This document shows positions 10,539-19,952 of a stretch of DNA of 64,000 bases, one piece after another; the first letter of the stretch is position 1, and each line of letters begins with the position of its first letter. The stretch is from positions 561,616 to 625,615 of the forward strand of contig CP140033.1 in the NCBI GenBank assembly GCA_039830015.1, read 5' to 3'. The DNA is from Buchnera aphidicola (Meitanaphis elongallis) (GTDB lineage: Bacteria; Pseudomonadota; Gammaproteobacteria; Enterobacterales; Enterobacteriaceae). The notes beneath the pieces are model-generated. The model was not told where the DNA came from and made no database searches. It was given only the letters and a program-made list of their open reading frames with translations. The position numbers and the translations under genes were made by a program.

Positions 10539-11255
10539 TCAAAATTTAAATATTAAATCAAATATAGTATGTCCTAAATCCATCCCTCTTCTTTCAAATT
10601 TAGTAATAGGACGAAAATTATACCCAACATTATAATCATTTCTATTGAATAAATTGTTGCATGTATTCAAACTACGCACTATAGAAACAATTTCTTCTGC
10701 ATACGATTGACAATCAGTAGATATATGTAATATTCCATTATGAACTAACTTTCTAAATATAAGTTTAGCAAAATTTTTTGTAAAAATTCTTCTTTTACAA
10801 TGACGTCTTTTAGGCCACGGATCAGGAAAAAACATTTGAATTTTAGATATGCTTTTATCATAAATCATACTAGTTAATACTTCTACTGCATCATGATAAA
10901 CAATCCGAACATTTTTTAAACGATACGCACGAATATGTTTTAAACATGATATAATACCTGGTAAATAAACTTCAATACCTAAAAAATTTTTAGATAAATT
11001 TTTTAAAGCAGTATTTGATAAAGACTCACCCATTCCAAATCCAATTTCTAAAACTATTGGAGAATTAGCGTAAAAAATATTATTTATCTTCAAATATGTT
11101 GATTGAAAATTCACTCCAAATTTAGGCCAATATTTATTCAAAAAGTTATATTTACTACCACTCAATTTTCTACTTCTAGATACAAAACTATGTACGCCTC
11201 GTAAATAAGTACCATTTTCATTGTATTTTGATGTAACTATATTATCTGCTATCAT
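10539..11255 (-). CDS. trmB: tRNA (guanine-N7)-methyltransferase
   Basis: Methylates G46 of tRNAs using S-adenosylmethionine. 238 residues (E. coli 239). The SAM-binding glycine motif is LEIGFGMGES, the conserved block FFPDPWPKRRHCKRR supplies catalytic and tRNA contacts, and ITKFERRGMDLGH near the C-terminus is the family signature. It is divergent from mutY with about 110 bp between starts, the arrangement seen in enterobacteria. Confidence 0.96.
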   Translation of the reverse strand: MIADNIVTSKYNENGTYLRGVHSFVSRSRKLSGSKYNFLNKYWPKFGVNFQSTYLKINNIFYANSPIVLEIGFGMGESLSNTALKNLSKNFLGIEVYLPGIISCLKHIRAYRLKNVRIVYHDAVEVLTSMIYDKSISKIQMFFPDPWPKRRHCKRRIFTKNFAKLIFRKLVHNGILHISTDCQSYAEEIVSIVRSLNTCNNLFNRNDYNVGYNFRPITKFERRGMDLGHTIFDLIFKF

Positions 11256-11370
11256 ATCGTAATATTCAAAAGAACATTTTTAATTTATTTTAATATTATT
11301 ATAATACACTACTATTTTATACAACATTAAATATAACCATTTAATGTTGTATAAAATATATGGATATACT

Positions 11371-12423
11371 ATGAACTCACTACTTTCTTTTCCACAATTA
11401 GTATTAAATTGGTACCATAAAAATGGAAGAAAAGATTTACCTTGGAAAATAGAAAACAGTCCTTATCATACCTGGATATCTGAAATTATGTTACAACAAA
11501 CACAAATAAAAACGGTAATCCCTTACTATAAAAAATTTGTAAAAACTTTTCCAAATATTCATGTTTTGGCAAATTCTTCTATAAATGATATACTAAAAAT
11601 ATGGAGCGGGTTAGGATACTATACTAGAGCACATAACCTATATAGTGCTGCTAAAATTGTTATAAAAAATTATAACGGAAAATTTCCAAATAATTTTTTT
11701 GATATCATTAGATTACCAGGAATAGGTCGAACTACAGCAGGTGCTATTTTGTCGTTTGGATTCAACTTTTACGCTTGTATTCTTGATGGAAACATAAAAA
11801 GAGTGTTGTTAAGATATTTTAGTATACATGCAAATACATCAATAAAAATTGAAAAAAAGTTATGGTCTAAAGTGGAACTGATAACACCAATATATAATAC
11901 AAATAAATTTAATCAAGCTATGATAGACATAGGATCTCTAATTTGTTCAAAACACAAACCAAAATGTAATATATGTCCTATAAATAAAAAATGTACATCT
12001 TATATAAAAAACGATTGGTCCACATATCCAATAATTAAGAGAAAAATAGTTACAACAAAAAGAAACATATTTTTCTTAATCATTCAGCATCAACATTTCA
12101 TTTTCTTAAATAAACACAAATTTAATAACATATGGAAAGGATTATATTGTTTTCCAATATTTCATAGTCAAAAAGACGTTTTAAGATGGATAAAAAGAAA
12201 AAAAATTACAATTAAAAATCAAGAAATATTTCCATCATTTTTACACAAACTTTTACATCTTCAACTATTGTGTATACCTATACGCATTGAAGTAAAAACA
12301 CCATTCTTAGTTGATACCAAATCTCAATGTAATATTTGGTTAAACATTTTAAAACCTTCATGTATAGGATTTCCATCACCTATACAAAAAATTTTTAAAA
12401 CACATTTCTTTTTTAATACTTAA
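11371..12423 (+). CDS. mutY: Adenine DNA glycosylase MutY
   Basis: Removes adenine mispaired with 8-oxoguanine. The helix-hairpin-helix glycosylase domain has RKDLPW, the catalytic glutamate in ISEIMLQQTQ, LPGIGRTTAGAI and the catalytic aspartate in ILDGNIKRVL. Four cysteines in the C-x6-C-x2-C-x5-C pattern (around CSKHKPKCNICPINKKC) hold the [4Fe-4S] cluster. A C-terminal MutT-like domain follows. The ATG at 11371 matches the family N-terminus; the in-frame ATG at 11344 adds nine residues. 350 residues, normal. MutY survives although mutL is eroded at 24-25 kb. yggX follows after 20 bases. Confidence 0.96.
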   Translation: MNSLLSFPQLVLNWYHKNGRKDLPWKIENSPYHTWISEIMLQQTQIKTVIPYYKKFVKTFPNIHVLANSSINDILKIWSGLGYYTRAHNLYSAAKIVIKNYNGKFPNNFFDIIRLPGIGRTTAGAILSFGFNFYACILDGNIKRVLLRYFSIHANTSIKIEKKLWSKVELITPIYNTNKFNQAMIDIGSLICSKHKPKCNICPINKKCTSYIKNDWSTYPIIKRKIVTTKRNIFFLIIQHQHFIFLNKHKFNNIWKGLYCFPIFHSQKDVLRWIKRKKITIKNQEIFPSFLHKLLHLQLLCIPIRIEVKTPFLVDTKSQCNIWLNILKPSCIGFPSPIQKIFKTHFFFNT

Positions 12424-12443
12424 TTTTAAGGACCTAACTTTTT

Positions 12444-12689
12444 ATGAATAAAAACGTATTTTGCTATTTTTTAAAAAAATATGCTATTAGTTTAAAAAAA
12501 CCACCATATCCAGGTAAATTAGGAGAAAAGATTTATAAAAATATTTCAGAATTAGCATGGAAACAATGGATGTCTCAACAAACAAAAATAATCAATGAAA
12601 AAAAATTAAATATGATTGACGTAAACGATCGAAAAACATTAGAATTACACATGATAGATTTCCTTTTTCATCAAAAAAAAAATGTATAA
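12444..12689 (+). CDS. yggX: Fe(2+)-trafficking protein YggX
   Basis: 81 residues (E. coli 91; the C-terminal tail is shortened). Family blocks are VFCYFLKK with the conserved Cys7, PYPGKLGEKIY, AWKQWMSQQT and IINEKKLNM. YggX is linked to iron handling and protection of Fe-S proteins from oxidation. It follows mutY, an Fe-S enzyme, on the same strand with an AAGGA ribosome site, as in enterobacteria. Confidence 0.94.
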   Translation: MNKNVFCYFLKKYAISLKKPPYPGKLGEKIYKNISELAWKQWMSQQTKIINEKKLNMIDVNDRKTLELHMIDFLFHQKKNV

Positions 12690-12783
12690 TAAAATATTAT
12701 ACTAACGTTCTTTAAAACACATACAAATAATTTTTATCCATCAAAATATATAAATTTTTATCAAAATAGTATTGTGAAAAATT

Positions 12784-13596
12784 ATGAATTTTAAAATCAA
12801 ATTTCAAAAAAACGCAGCATGCAACATGTTAATATTTGATTCAGGTTTAGGGGGGTTATCTATTTATAAAAAAATGAAAAAAAACTTCCCAAATGCAAAT
12901 TATATTTATGCATGTGACAATGCAGCTTTTCCATATGGAGAAAAAGAAGAACATTTCATTATTGAAAGATGCTTAAAAATAATTGATTTAATATCTAACA
13001 GAATAAACGTTACCATGGTAATACTCGCATGTAATACAATTAGTGTTACAAGCTTATTAATTTTAAAAAATAATTTTAATTTTCCCATTATCGGTATCAT
13101 TCCAAATATAGCAGAAGCTACTAAAATTACTAAAAATAAAGTTATTGGTCTTCTCGCAACTAAAATCACTATTCATAATCATGACATACAAAAAAAAATT
13201 TTGTCGATGTCTGAAAATTTTACTATAAAAACATTACATGATGAAAAATTAGTGAGAATAGTAGAAAAAAAATTGAAATATAACTCTATAAAAATAGAAA
13301 CAATTAATAGTATATTAAAACCATGGCATTATGAATCCAGCACTCCGGATACGATTATATTAGGATGTACACATTTTAATTTCTTAAAAAAAGAAATAAA
13401 GCGTTTATTTTCAAAAAAAATTAACATAGTAGATTCCAGTCCTATTATACCAAAAAACATTTATAATGTTTTAAAAACAAACACTATTAAAAAACAACAT
13501 ATTGCCTTTTTTTCAAAACCTATTACGCATCATATACCTTTATCATGCTTATTCAATAAATATGACTTTTTAAAGTTCAAAACACTTTGTATATAA
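12784..13596 (+). CDS. murI: Glutamate racemase
   Basis: Interconverts L- and D-glutamate for peptidoglycan. 270 residues (E. coli 285). The two catalytic cysteines are in VILACNTISV (about residue 82) and ILGCTHFNF (about residue 197). The N-terminal substrate loop IFDSGLGGLS and CDNAAFPYG are also present. Together with dapF, amiB and ftsN it shows that peptidoglycan synthesis and remodelling are retained. It converges on sbcB. Confidence 0.95.
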   Translation: MNFKIKFQKNAACNMLIFDSGLGGLSIYKKMKKNFPNANYIYACDNAAFPYGEKEEHFIIERCLKIIDLISNRINVTMVILACNTISVTSLLILKNNFNFPIIGIIPNIAEATKITKNKVIGLLATKITIHNHDIQKKILSMSENFTIKTLHDEKLVRIVEKKLKYNSIKIETINSILKPWHYESSTPDTIILGCTHFNFLKKEIKRLFSKKINIVDSSPIIPKNIYNVLKTNTIKKQHIAFFSKPITHHIPLSCLFNKYDFLKFKTLCI

Positions 13597-13692
13597 ACAA
13601 AAATTTTAATATGAAAAGTTATACATAAAAACTATTTACTTAAATGAATAATAAAATAAGTTATTTAATATGCTTCCAAAAATCTAACAACT

Positions 13693-15126
13693 TTAAATAT
13701 TATAAACTTTTTTTTCAATACTAAATGCATATTTTAATAAATCCTTCAACAACAATACATTTTTAAAATTATTTTTATGTAACTCTAATAAATTTAGAAT
13801 ATTTTTTGTATATTCATATATACTCTCCTTATTTATAATCGCATTACAATGTTTTTTCCATATACATTTCTCTTTTTCATTTAACATACAAGGATAATTT
13901 CGAGCTATACAACGTATTAGCAATGATCTAATTCTTTTGCTCGAAATAAATAAATTCCTATCAAAAACACGTCTTTTTAACAATTGATGTATTACTCGTA
14001 TTAATCTCTTCTCTGAACTATCAAAAAAAGCATCATACATTTGCAGATCAACGTTCTCAAAATTTGATTTTGAAATATCACTATTAATTATTTCTAATTT
14101 CTTTTTTAAAAAAGTACTATTACGTATCAATAACAAATTTTCTTTACACATTACATAATCTATTCCTAAATATATCATATTTTCAGAATTAACGACGTCA
14201 ACAGGAGCTAATATAGGACAACGATTAATATGAACTAATATAATTCCTTTATCAAACATTTCGCTATATTTTACTGTTTTAGCAGTAACATTAGAAAAAT
14301 ATGTTAAAAAGCTCTCGACATTTTTTGTTAAATCAAAACTAATTAATATATTTAAATTATCTGAACACCATAAAAGCGGAGCAATTAAACCAAAATTTTT
14401 TTTTGATGAACCAAAAAATCGAGATATATAAATCATAGGTTTAATATTACATATATCAATAATCTTTAACAACTGCGCTTTTTTTCGATGTTTAAAAAAA
14501 TAACTAAATAACTTAGGTTGTTTTTCTTTTAATAATTGTGTCACTTGAAGAGTAGCATATACATCACTAATAGCATTATGAGCATGATCATGATTAATTT
14601 TATTAGATTGTGATATGTCAGATAATTTAAAACTTGGATAATTATTATAAACGTTAACAGGCCAATTGATTCCTTCTGGGCGTAATACATAACAAGCACG
14701 TAATACATCTAAAATATCCCATCTAGAGTTACCATTTTTCCAACTCCATTCATAAGGATCTATAAAATTACGATAAAAAATATTTCTTGTAATCTCGTCG
14801 TCAAAATAAATATTGTTATAACCAATAATACAAGTATTAGGAATCTTAAATTGTTCATGAACTTTACATGCAAATTCAAATTCATTTAAGCCATATTGTT
14901 TTACGTGACAAGGAGAAATACCAGTAATTAAAACAGATTGAGGATTTGGCAAATAATCTATAGAAGAATAACAAAAAAATTCAATAGGAACTTCAATAAT
15001 ATTAAAATTTAAATCGGTACGAATACACGCAAATTGAGCAGGTTTGTCTAAAGCAGGGCTAATCCCAAAAGTTTCATAATCATAAAATAAGAAAGTACAA
15101 TTATTTGATTTTAAAATTTTACTCAT
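13693..15126 (-). CDS. sbcB: Exodeoxyribonuclease I
   Basis: 3'-5' single-strand DNA exonuclease acting in recombination and mismatch repair. 477 residues (E. coli 475). DEDDh catalytic residues are visible: D and E in FYDYETFGISPALDKPAQFA, D in IGYNNIYFDDEITRNIFYRNF, and H/D in DHAHNAISDVYATL. The C-terminal ExoI-specific half (around VHINRCPILAP) is complete though more divergent. It stays intact while its mismatch-repair partner mutL has decayed. tRNA-Asn lies upstream on the same strand. Confidence 0.96.
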   Translation of the reverse strand: MSKILKSNNCTFLFYDYETFGISPALDKPAQFACIRTDLNFNIIEVPIEFFCYSSIDYLPNPQSVLITGISPCHVKQYGLNEFEFACKVHEQFKIPNTCIIGYNNIYFDDEITRNIFYRNFIDPYEWSWKNGNSRWDILDVLRACYVLRPEGINWPVNVYNNYPSFKLSDISQSNKINHDHAHNAISDVYATLQVTQLLKEKQPKLFSYFFKHRKKAQLLKIIDICNIKPMIYISRFFGSSKKNFGLIAPLLWCSDNLNILISFDLTKNVESFLTYFSNVTAKTVKYSEMFDKGIILVHINRCPILAPVDVVNSENMIYLGIDYVMCKENLLLIRNSTFLKKKLEIINSDISKSNFENVDLQMYDAFFDSSEKRLIRVIHQLLKRRVFDRNLFISSKRIRSLLIRCIARNYPCMLNEKEKCIWKKHCNAIINKESIYEYTKNILNLLELHKNNFKNVLLLKDLLKYAFSIEKKVYNI

Positions 15127-15223
15127 ATCTTATAATATTAATATATGTAAAATAAAAGTCCAACATACTAAATGACAATATTATTAACATAAACTTAGAA
15201 AATTAAAATAAAAAAATTAAAAA

Positions 15224-15296
15224 CTCCCCCGACTGGATTCGAACCAGTGACATACGGATTAACAGTCCGCCGTTCTACCAACTGAACTACAGAGGA
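15224..15296 (-). tRNA. tRNA-Asn(GUU)
   Basis: Cloverleaf of 73 bases with anticodon GTT and near-identity to E. coli tRNA-Asn. The acceptor stem TCCTCTG/CGGGGGA includes G-U pairs. Discriminator G. No CCA is encoded. A promoter lies directly upstream. Confidence 0.98.
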
Positions 15297-15303
15297 AAAC
15301 AAA

Positions 15304-15332
15304 ATCTTAACAAAAAAAAATTTTTTTGTCAA
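15304..15332 (-). promoter_or_regulatory. Promoter for tRNA-Asn
   Basis: On the minus strand, TTGACA at 15332-15327, 17-base spacer, TAAGAT at 15309-15304. The predicted start falls within a few bases of the tRNA 5' end, so the leader would be nearly absent. Confidence 0.6.
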
Positions 15333-15380
15333 TAAAATTAAAATTTTAGAAAACATATATTTTTAACTAAAAATAATGTA

Positions 15381-15434
15381 TACTCATATTTTTCAAACAA
15401 ATTTTTTCTAAAATTTGTTTGAAAAATATGAGTA
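15381..15434. repeat. 25-bp perfect palindrome between divergent tRNA genes
   Basis: Arms 15381-15405 and 15410-15434 are perfect inverted complements with a 4-base loop (TTCT). It lies in the shared upstream region of tRNA-Asn (minus) and tRNA-Ile (plus). The right arm contains TTGAAA at 15419-15424, with TATAAA-like bases 15-17 bp further on, so it may overlap the tRNA-Ile -35. It is the longest perfect inverted repeat I found here. Confidence 0.75.
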
Positions 15435-15479
15435 AAACATATAAATATATAACTTAATAATGTCCGTAAAACCTTATAA

Positions 15480-15552
15480 GGCCCTTTAGCTCAGTGGTAA
15501 GAGCAGGCGACTCATAATCGCTTGGTCGCTGGTTCAAATCCGGCAAGGGCCA
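15480..15552 (+). tRNA. tRNA-Ile(CAU), lysidine-modified minor isoleucine tRNA
   Basis: 73 bases, anticodon CAT. The body matches E. coli tRNA-Ile2 (ileX/ileY) rather than either methionine tRNA: acceptor GGCCCTT/AAGGGCC, anticodon stem GGCGACTCATAATCGC. C34 must be converted to lysidine by TilS to read AUA, a very frequent codon in this genome. Discriminator A; no CCA encoded. pyrE starts 28 bases later and could be read through. Confidence 0.95.
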
Positions 15553-15580
15553 AAAAATCTTTAAAAAATGGAATAACAGA

Positions 15581-16222
15581 ATGAATAATTGGAAACAAAA
15601 ATTTATTCAATTTTGTTTTGAAAAAAAAATATTGCAATTCGGCAATTTTGTACTTAAATCAGGGCAAAAAAGTTCATTTTTCTTTAACTTTAGTTTATTC
15701 AATTCAGGAAATGACCTTGAAAAACTAGGTTTTTTTTATGCTAAAACTATCATTAAAAACAAAACTAACTATGACGCACTATTTGGAATAGCATACAAAG
15801 GTATTCCCATTGTTATATCTACAGTAATAGCATTAAATAAGTACTTTAATATTAACGTTAAATATTGTTTTAATAGAAAAGAAATCAAAAATCACGGAGA
15901 ACAAGGAATGTTTGTTGGAAAGTTCCTAGAAAAAAACATGCTTATATTAGATGACGTTATCACTTCTGGATCATCTATACAAAACATAGCAAATATTCTT
16001 GAATCTTATTCAACTGATAACAATCTAACATTAAATGTTATAGTTGCTTTAGACAGAAGGAAAAATAAAAACATTAATTTTAAAACTACGAAAAAAAAAC
16101 ACAATATAAAAATTACTTCTATAATAAATATTCAAGATATCATTTACTACATAAAAAACAATAAAAACTTATGTTCTTATATAGATAATAAAAAAGATAT
16201 ACTTATTTTACCCACTAAATGA
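15581..16222 (+). CDS. pyrE: Orotate phosphoribosyltransferase
   Basis: Joins orotate to PRPP in pyrimidine synthesis. 213 residues, the usual length. Signatures are FVLKSGQKSSFFFNFSLF at the N-terminus, FGIAYKGIPI, NRKEIKNHGEQG (catalytic loop) and the PRPP-binding MLILDDVITSGSSI. It follows tRNA-Ile closely and converges on dut, retaining the enterobacterial dut-pyrE neighbourhood without coaBC or slmA. Confidence 0.96.
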   Translation: MNNWKQKFIQFCFEKKILQFGNFVLKSGQKSSFFFNFSLFNSGNDLEKLGFFYAKTIIKNKTNYDALFGIAYKGIPIVISTVIALNKYFNINVKYCFNRKEIKNHGEQGMFVGKFLEKNMLILDDVITSGSSIQNIANILESYSTDNNLTLNVIVALDRRKNKNINFKTTKKKHNIKITSIINIQDIIYYIKNNKNLCSYIDNKKDILILPTK

Positions 16223-16284
16223 TTACAATAAATCGTTAATAACATACCTTATTTAAATACAATTTTTTATAACAAAATTATAAA

Positions 16285-16752
16285 TTACTTTAATCCCGAA
16301 TGACCAAATCCTTTACTCTTTCTAGTATTATTTCCAATAGAAAATGTGTTTACAATATTGAAAATAGGTCTAATAATAGGCACAAAAACCATCTGAGCTA
16401 TTCTCATACCAGAAGTTATTACAAATGGTTGAGTACTTCTATTCCACATAGATACCATAATCTGACCTGTATAATCAGAATCAATTAACCCTACCAAATT
16501 ACCCAATACAATACCATTTTTATGTCCTAAACCTGATCTTGGCAAGATTAAAGCAGCAATAAATGGATCTTTTATGTGTATAGCTATTCCAGTAGGTAAT
16601 AAAACAGTAGTATTAGGTAATACATGTTCTTCTTGAGATACAATACATGCTCTTAAATCTAAACCTGACGATCCCGTAGTAACATAATCTGGAAAGGAAA
16701 ATTTAGCACCTATACGAGAATCTAAAATCTTAATATCAATATTAATTTTCAT
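16285..16752 (-). CDS. dut: Deoxyuridine 5'-triphosphate nucleotidohydrolase
   Basis: Hydrolyses dUTP to dUMP, keeping uracil out of DNA. 155 residues (E. coli about 152). All five trimeric dUTPase motifs are visible: [47 protein letters not shown] and the C-terminal arm [10 protein letters not shown]. Confidence 0.97.
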   Translation of the reverse strand: MKINIDIKILDSRIGAKFSFPDYVTTGSSGLDLRACIVSQEEHVLPNTTVLLPTGIAIHIKDPFIAALILPRSGLGHKNGIVLGNLVGLIDSDYTGQIMVSMWNRSTQPFVITSGMRIAQMVFVPIIRPIFNIVNTFSIGNNTRKSKGFGHSGLK

Positions 16753-17227
16753 ATTACAACACTTTAGTACATTGAATTTTTTAATAAAATAAACATTTAT
16801 CTATAAAATATAGAAATAAAAAATGTTAATAGTTTCCTTTAATAATATTTAATTTAATTGATTTTTCTTTACAAAATCAAAAAACTATAAAAGATAAAAT
16901 TCACAAAATAAACCATATAACTATAAATGTCTCATTCATTACGTAATTACAAAAATATATAAAACCTATCTAATATGAAGGTCAAAACAAAATTAAGTTC
17001 TTTTTTCATATAAAAATTCATTATTCAAATAAAAAATAAATAATTAAAATTATTTCATAAAAACTACTAATTGTGTTTAATTGTACTTATTTCATACACA
17101 TTAGCAATAATATTATTTAATCTTTTAGCAAACATATTCCAAGCTTAAATATTTTGTGAAACAAAGAATATCATTTACTCAACCCATTACACATATTTAT
17201 AATATATCTATGTTTTATTTAAAACAA
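16753..17227. other. Spacer dut-rplI (475 bp)
   Basis: No gene recognised. A small 8-bp inverted repeat (16858-16865 with 16873-16880) lies upstream of dut; its significance is doubtful. The segment next to rplI would be the 3' end region of the ribosomal operon. Confidence 0.5.
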
Positions 17228-17692
17228 TTATGTTTCCTCCTTAGAAACAATATTAATCATAATAGTTACCGCAACATCATGATGAGGTTTAAACACTATA
17301 TTATACTCACCAATTTTTCGAAACACTCCATTTAAAAGAAAAATTTCTCTTTTTTTTATCTCTACTCCGCTCAAACTAGATAACAATTCAGCAATATCAC
17401 GAGATCCTACAGAACCAAATAGTTTACCTTCTTTTCTAGATTTAGAAAATATGACAACTGGTTGAGTTACCATTTTAACTTTTTCAGCACGAAGCTTAGC
17501 TAAAGATAATTTCTCCAATATTTTTTGTTCTAATTTTTCCTTTTTCTTTAAAACTAGTGCAATGTTGATTTTAGTAGCCACCATCGCTTTTCCAAATGGA
17601 ACTAAAAAATTTCGCACATAACCAGGCTTTGCACGCACTATATCACCTAAATTTCCTAAATTTTCTACTTTAGTAAGAAGAATAACTTGCAT
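17228..17692 (-). CDS. rplI: 50S ribosomal protein bL9
   Basis: 154 residues (E. coli 149). The N-terminal 23S-rRNA binding domain is MQVILLTKVENLGNLGDIVRAKPGYVRNFLVP, followed by the long connecting helix and the C-terminal domain with GKLFGSVGSRDI. Last gene of the rpsF-rpsR-rplI operon. Confidence 0.97.
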   Translation of the reverse strand: MQVILLTKVENLGNLGDIVRAKPGYVRNFLVPFGKAMVATKINIALVLKKKEKLEQKILEKLSLAKLRAEKVKMVTQPVVIFSKSRKEGKLFGSVGSRDIAELLSSLSGVEIKKREIFLLNGVFRKIGEYNIVFKPHHDVAVTIMINIVSKEET

Positions 17693-17721
17693 TAACGAAA
17701 TAACCTCTAATTATTTTAATG

Positions 17722-17949
17722 TTATTGATGTTGATCTGTATAAGGAATTAAAGAAAGATAACGCGCTCGCTTAATCGCACGAGCCAACTGACGCTGATAT
17801 TTTGCTTTAGTACCTGTAATCCTACTAGGAACTATCTTTCCACTTTCTGTAATATAATTCTTTAATATAGAAATATCTTTATAATCTATTTCTTTAATTC
17901 CATCAGCAGTAAACCGACAAAATTTACGACGACGAAAATAACGTACCAT
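17722..17949 (-). CDS. rpsR: 30S ribosomal protein bS18
   Basis: 75 residues, as in E. coli. Diagnostic stretch: [12 protein letters not shown] near the N-terminus, [26 protein letters not shown], and [19 protein letters not shown]. It lies between rpsF and rplI; priB, present between rpsF and rpsR in E. coli, is missing and only 74 bases remain. Confidence 0.98.
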   Translation of the reverse strand: MVRYFRRRKFCRFTADGIKEIDYKDISILKNYITESGKIVPSRITGTKAKYQRQLARAIKRARYLSLIPYTDQHQ

Positions 17950-18023
17950 AATAAAATATCCTATGTAATCATAAAATTAAAAATAAAACTTACATTACTA
18001 TAAAACGTATTATAATTGAAAAA

Positions 18024-18374
18024 TTAATGAACTTCACTATTTAACTTTTTATCATCTCTACAACGAACCATTGGAGATGCTTCCGTTATTGGTTTTTTTA
18101 AACATATGATAATGTTTCGTATTATAATATCACTGAATCGAAATTTATCTGATAACTCTTTAATTAAATGTGGAGATACTTCAATATTCATTAATACATA
18201 ATGTGCTTTATGTAATTTTCCAATAGCATATGCCAACTGACGTCTTCCCCAATCTTCTAGTCTATGAACTTTACCTTGATCATCAAAAATTAATTTCTTA
18301 TATTGTTCAATTATGTTTGGAAGTTGTTCACTATGATCAGGATGAAGAAGAAATATTATTTCATAATGTCTCAC
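18024..18374 (-). CDS. rpsF: 30S ribosomal protein bS6
   Basis: Conserved core from [16 protein letters not shown] through [29 protein letters not shown] to EASPMV. I place the start at the GTG at 18374, which gives the family N-terminus M-R-H-Y-E-I and has AGGG eight bases upstream. An in-frame ATG at 18389 would add five residues, and a more distant ATG at 18473 an unlikely hydrophobic 33-residue extension. With GTG it is 116 residues, shorter than E. coli (131-135) because the acidic C-terminal tail is lost. Confidence 0.95.
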   Translation of the reverse strand: MRHYEIIFLLHPDHSEQLPNIIEQYKKLIFDDQGKVHRLEDWGRRQLAYAIGKLHKAHYVLMNIEVSPHLIKELSDKFRFSDIIIRNIIICLKKPITEASPMVRCRDDKKLNSEVH

Positions 18375-18565
18375 AGAAAGATCCCTCATAATTTGTTTAA
18401 TTCTTATGAGAAAAATAATATTATCGTCATAAAGAACTAAATAAACCACAAAAACTAAATTTATAATATACATTAATAATTAAAAACATTCAATATAAAG
18501 ATAAACAGTCAATATAAGTGCAATATTATATACAAAATCAATTATAAAAATAAATATTAAACAGC

Positions 18566-18607
18566 ATTTAAAGCTAGAATCAAAATATACAAATTCTAGC
18601 TTTAAAT
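18566..18607 (-). terminator. Terminator hairpin after purA
   Basis: Perfect 15-bp inverted repeat (18566-18580 and 18593-18607) with a 12-base loop, immediately beyond the purA stop codon and followed on the minus strand by T-rich sequence. It would separate purA from rpsF. Confidence 0.55.
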
Positions 18608-18608
18608 A

Positions 18609-19901
18609 TTATATATTTCTGACAATAGTATCACGTCTATTCGGACCAGTAGATATTATATCAATAGAAATACCTAATATTTCTTCAATTCTAAAAATAA
18701 ATTGTTTAGCTAAAATAGGCAAATCATAAAAATTAGTAATTCCCAACGTTTTATTATCCCAACCTTCCATTACTTCATATATAGGATTCACCATTTTCCA
18801 ATCTTTATAACAACAAGGAATTTTCCTATATTTAAAACCACTTTCTTTATCTTCATAACCTACACAAATTTTAATTTTTTTTAAATTATCTAGTACATCC
18901 AACTTAGTTAAACACAATTTAGATATAGAATTAATACTTATAGATCTTTGAAGTAATACGGTATCTAACCAACCAGTACGACGTCTTCTACCTGTAGTAG
19001 AACCGAATTCATTTCCATTAATACAAAAATGAGTATCTAAATCACCATAAACTTCTGTTGGAAAAGGACCGTTTCCAACTCTAGTAGAATATGATTTGAC
19101 AACTCCCAAAACATTTCTTATATTAGATGGTCCTATTCCAGAACCTATACATACACCACCAGAAATGCTATTTGAAGAAGTAACATATGGATACATGCCA
19201 TGATCTATATCTAACAAGGTTCCTTGAGCTCCCTCAAACACAACTAATTTATTATTAAGCCTAGCACTTTCTAAAACTCTCGAAACATCATCAGTCATTT
19301 TTATAAGAAAATTCTTTATTTTAAATATGTCATTAACAATATCTTGATAAACAATACCATCAGCATGGTAAAAACTTACTAATTGATGATTATAATAATC
19401 CACATTATCTCTTAACTGACGAGAAAAAAAAGACCAATCTTGTAAATCACCTACACGCAACCCTCTTCTAGCTACTTTATCTTCATAAGCAGGTCCAATG
19501 CCACATTGAGTTGTTCCAATAGAATATTTTCCGCGCTTTTTTTCTCTAGCTATATCCATAGCAATATGATAATTGAAAATTAAATGACATGATTCTGATA
19601 TAATAATACGATCTTGTACATTATAATTATGCTGTTTTAACATATTAATTTCATTTAAAAAATGAACAGGTGATAAAACCATACCATTAGCTATTATAGC
19701 TACAGTACTATTATGCAAAATTCCAGAAGGCAAAATATGCAAAACAATTTTTTTTTCATCCACAACTAATGTATGTCCAGCGTTATGTCCTCCTTGATAT
19801 CGAACAACATAATCTGCTGTTTCAGTTAAAAAATCTACAATTTTTCCTTTTCCTTCATCTCCCCACTGAGTACCCAAAATAACAATGCTATCTTTTGTCA
19901 T
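18609..19901 (-). CDS. purA: Adenylosuccinate synthetase
   Basis: First committed step from IMP to AMP. 430 residues (E. coli 432). Signatures: GTQWGDEGKGKIVDFLT (P-loop-like GTP site), GGHNAGHTL with the catalytic histidine, GIGPAYEDKVARRGLRVGDL, FEGAQGTLLDIDHGMYPYVTSSN, and the C-terminal GPNRRDTIV. It sits downstream of hflC as in enterobacteria, with 51 bases between them. Confidence 0.97.
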   Translation of the reverse strand: MTKDSIVILGTQWGDEGKGKIVDFLTETADYVVRYQGGHNAGHTLVVDEKKIVLHILPSGILHNSTVAIIANGMVLSPVHFLNEINMLKQHNYNVQDRIIISESCHLIFNYHIAMDIAREKKRGKYSIGTTQCGIGPAYEDKVARRGLRVGDLQDWSFFSRQLRDNVDYYNHQLVSFYHADGIVYQDIVNDIFKIKNFLIKMTDDVSRVLESARLNNKLVVFEGAQGTLLDIDHGMYPYVTSSNSISGGVCIGSGIGPSNIRNVLGVVKSYSTRVGNGPFPTEVYGDLDTHFCINGNEFGSTTGRRRRTGWLDTVLLQRSISINSISKLCLTKLDVLDNLKKIKICVGYEDKESGFKYRKIPCCYKDWKMVNPIYEVMEGWDNKTLGITNFYDLPILAKQFIFRIEEILGISIDIISTGPNRRDTIVRNI

Positions 19902-19952
19902 TCAATAATCACCTATTTTACACACTCATTTAACATAAACAATATGCTAACA

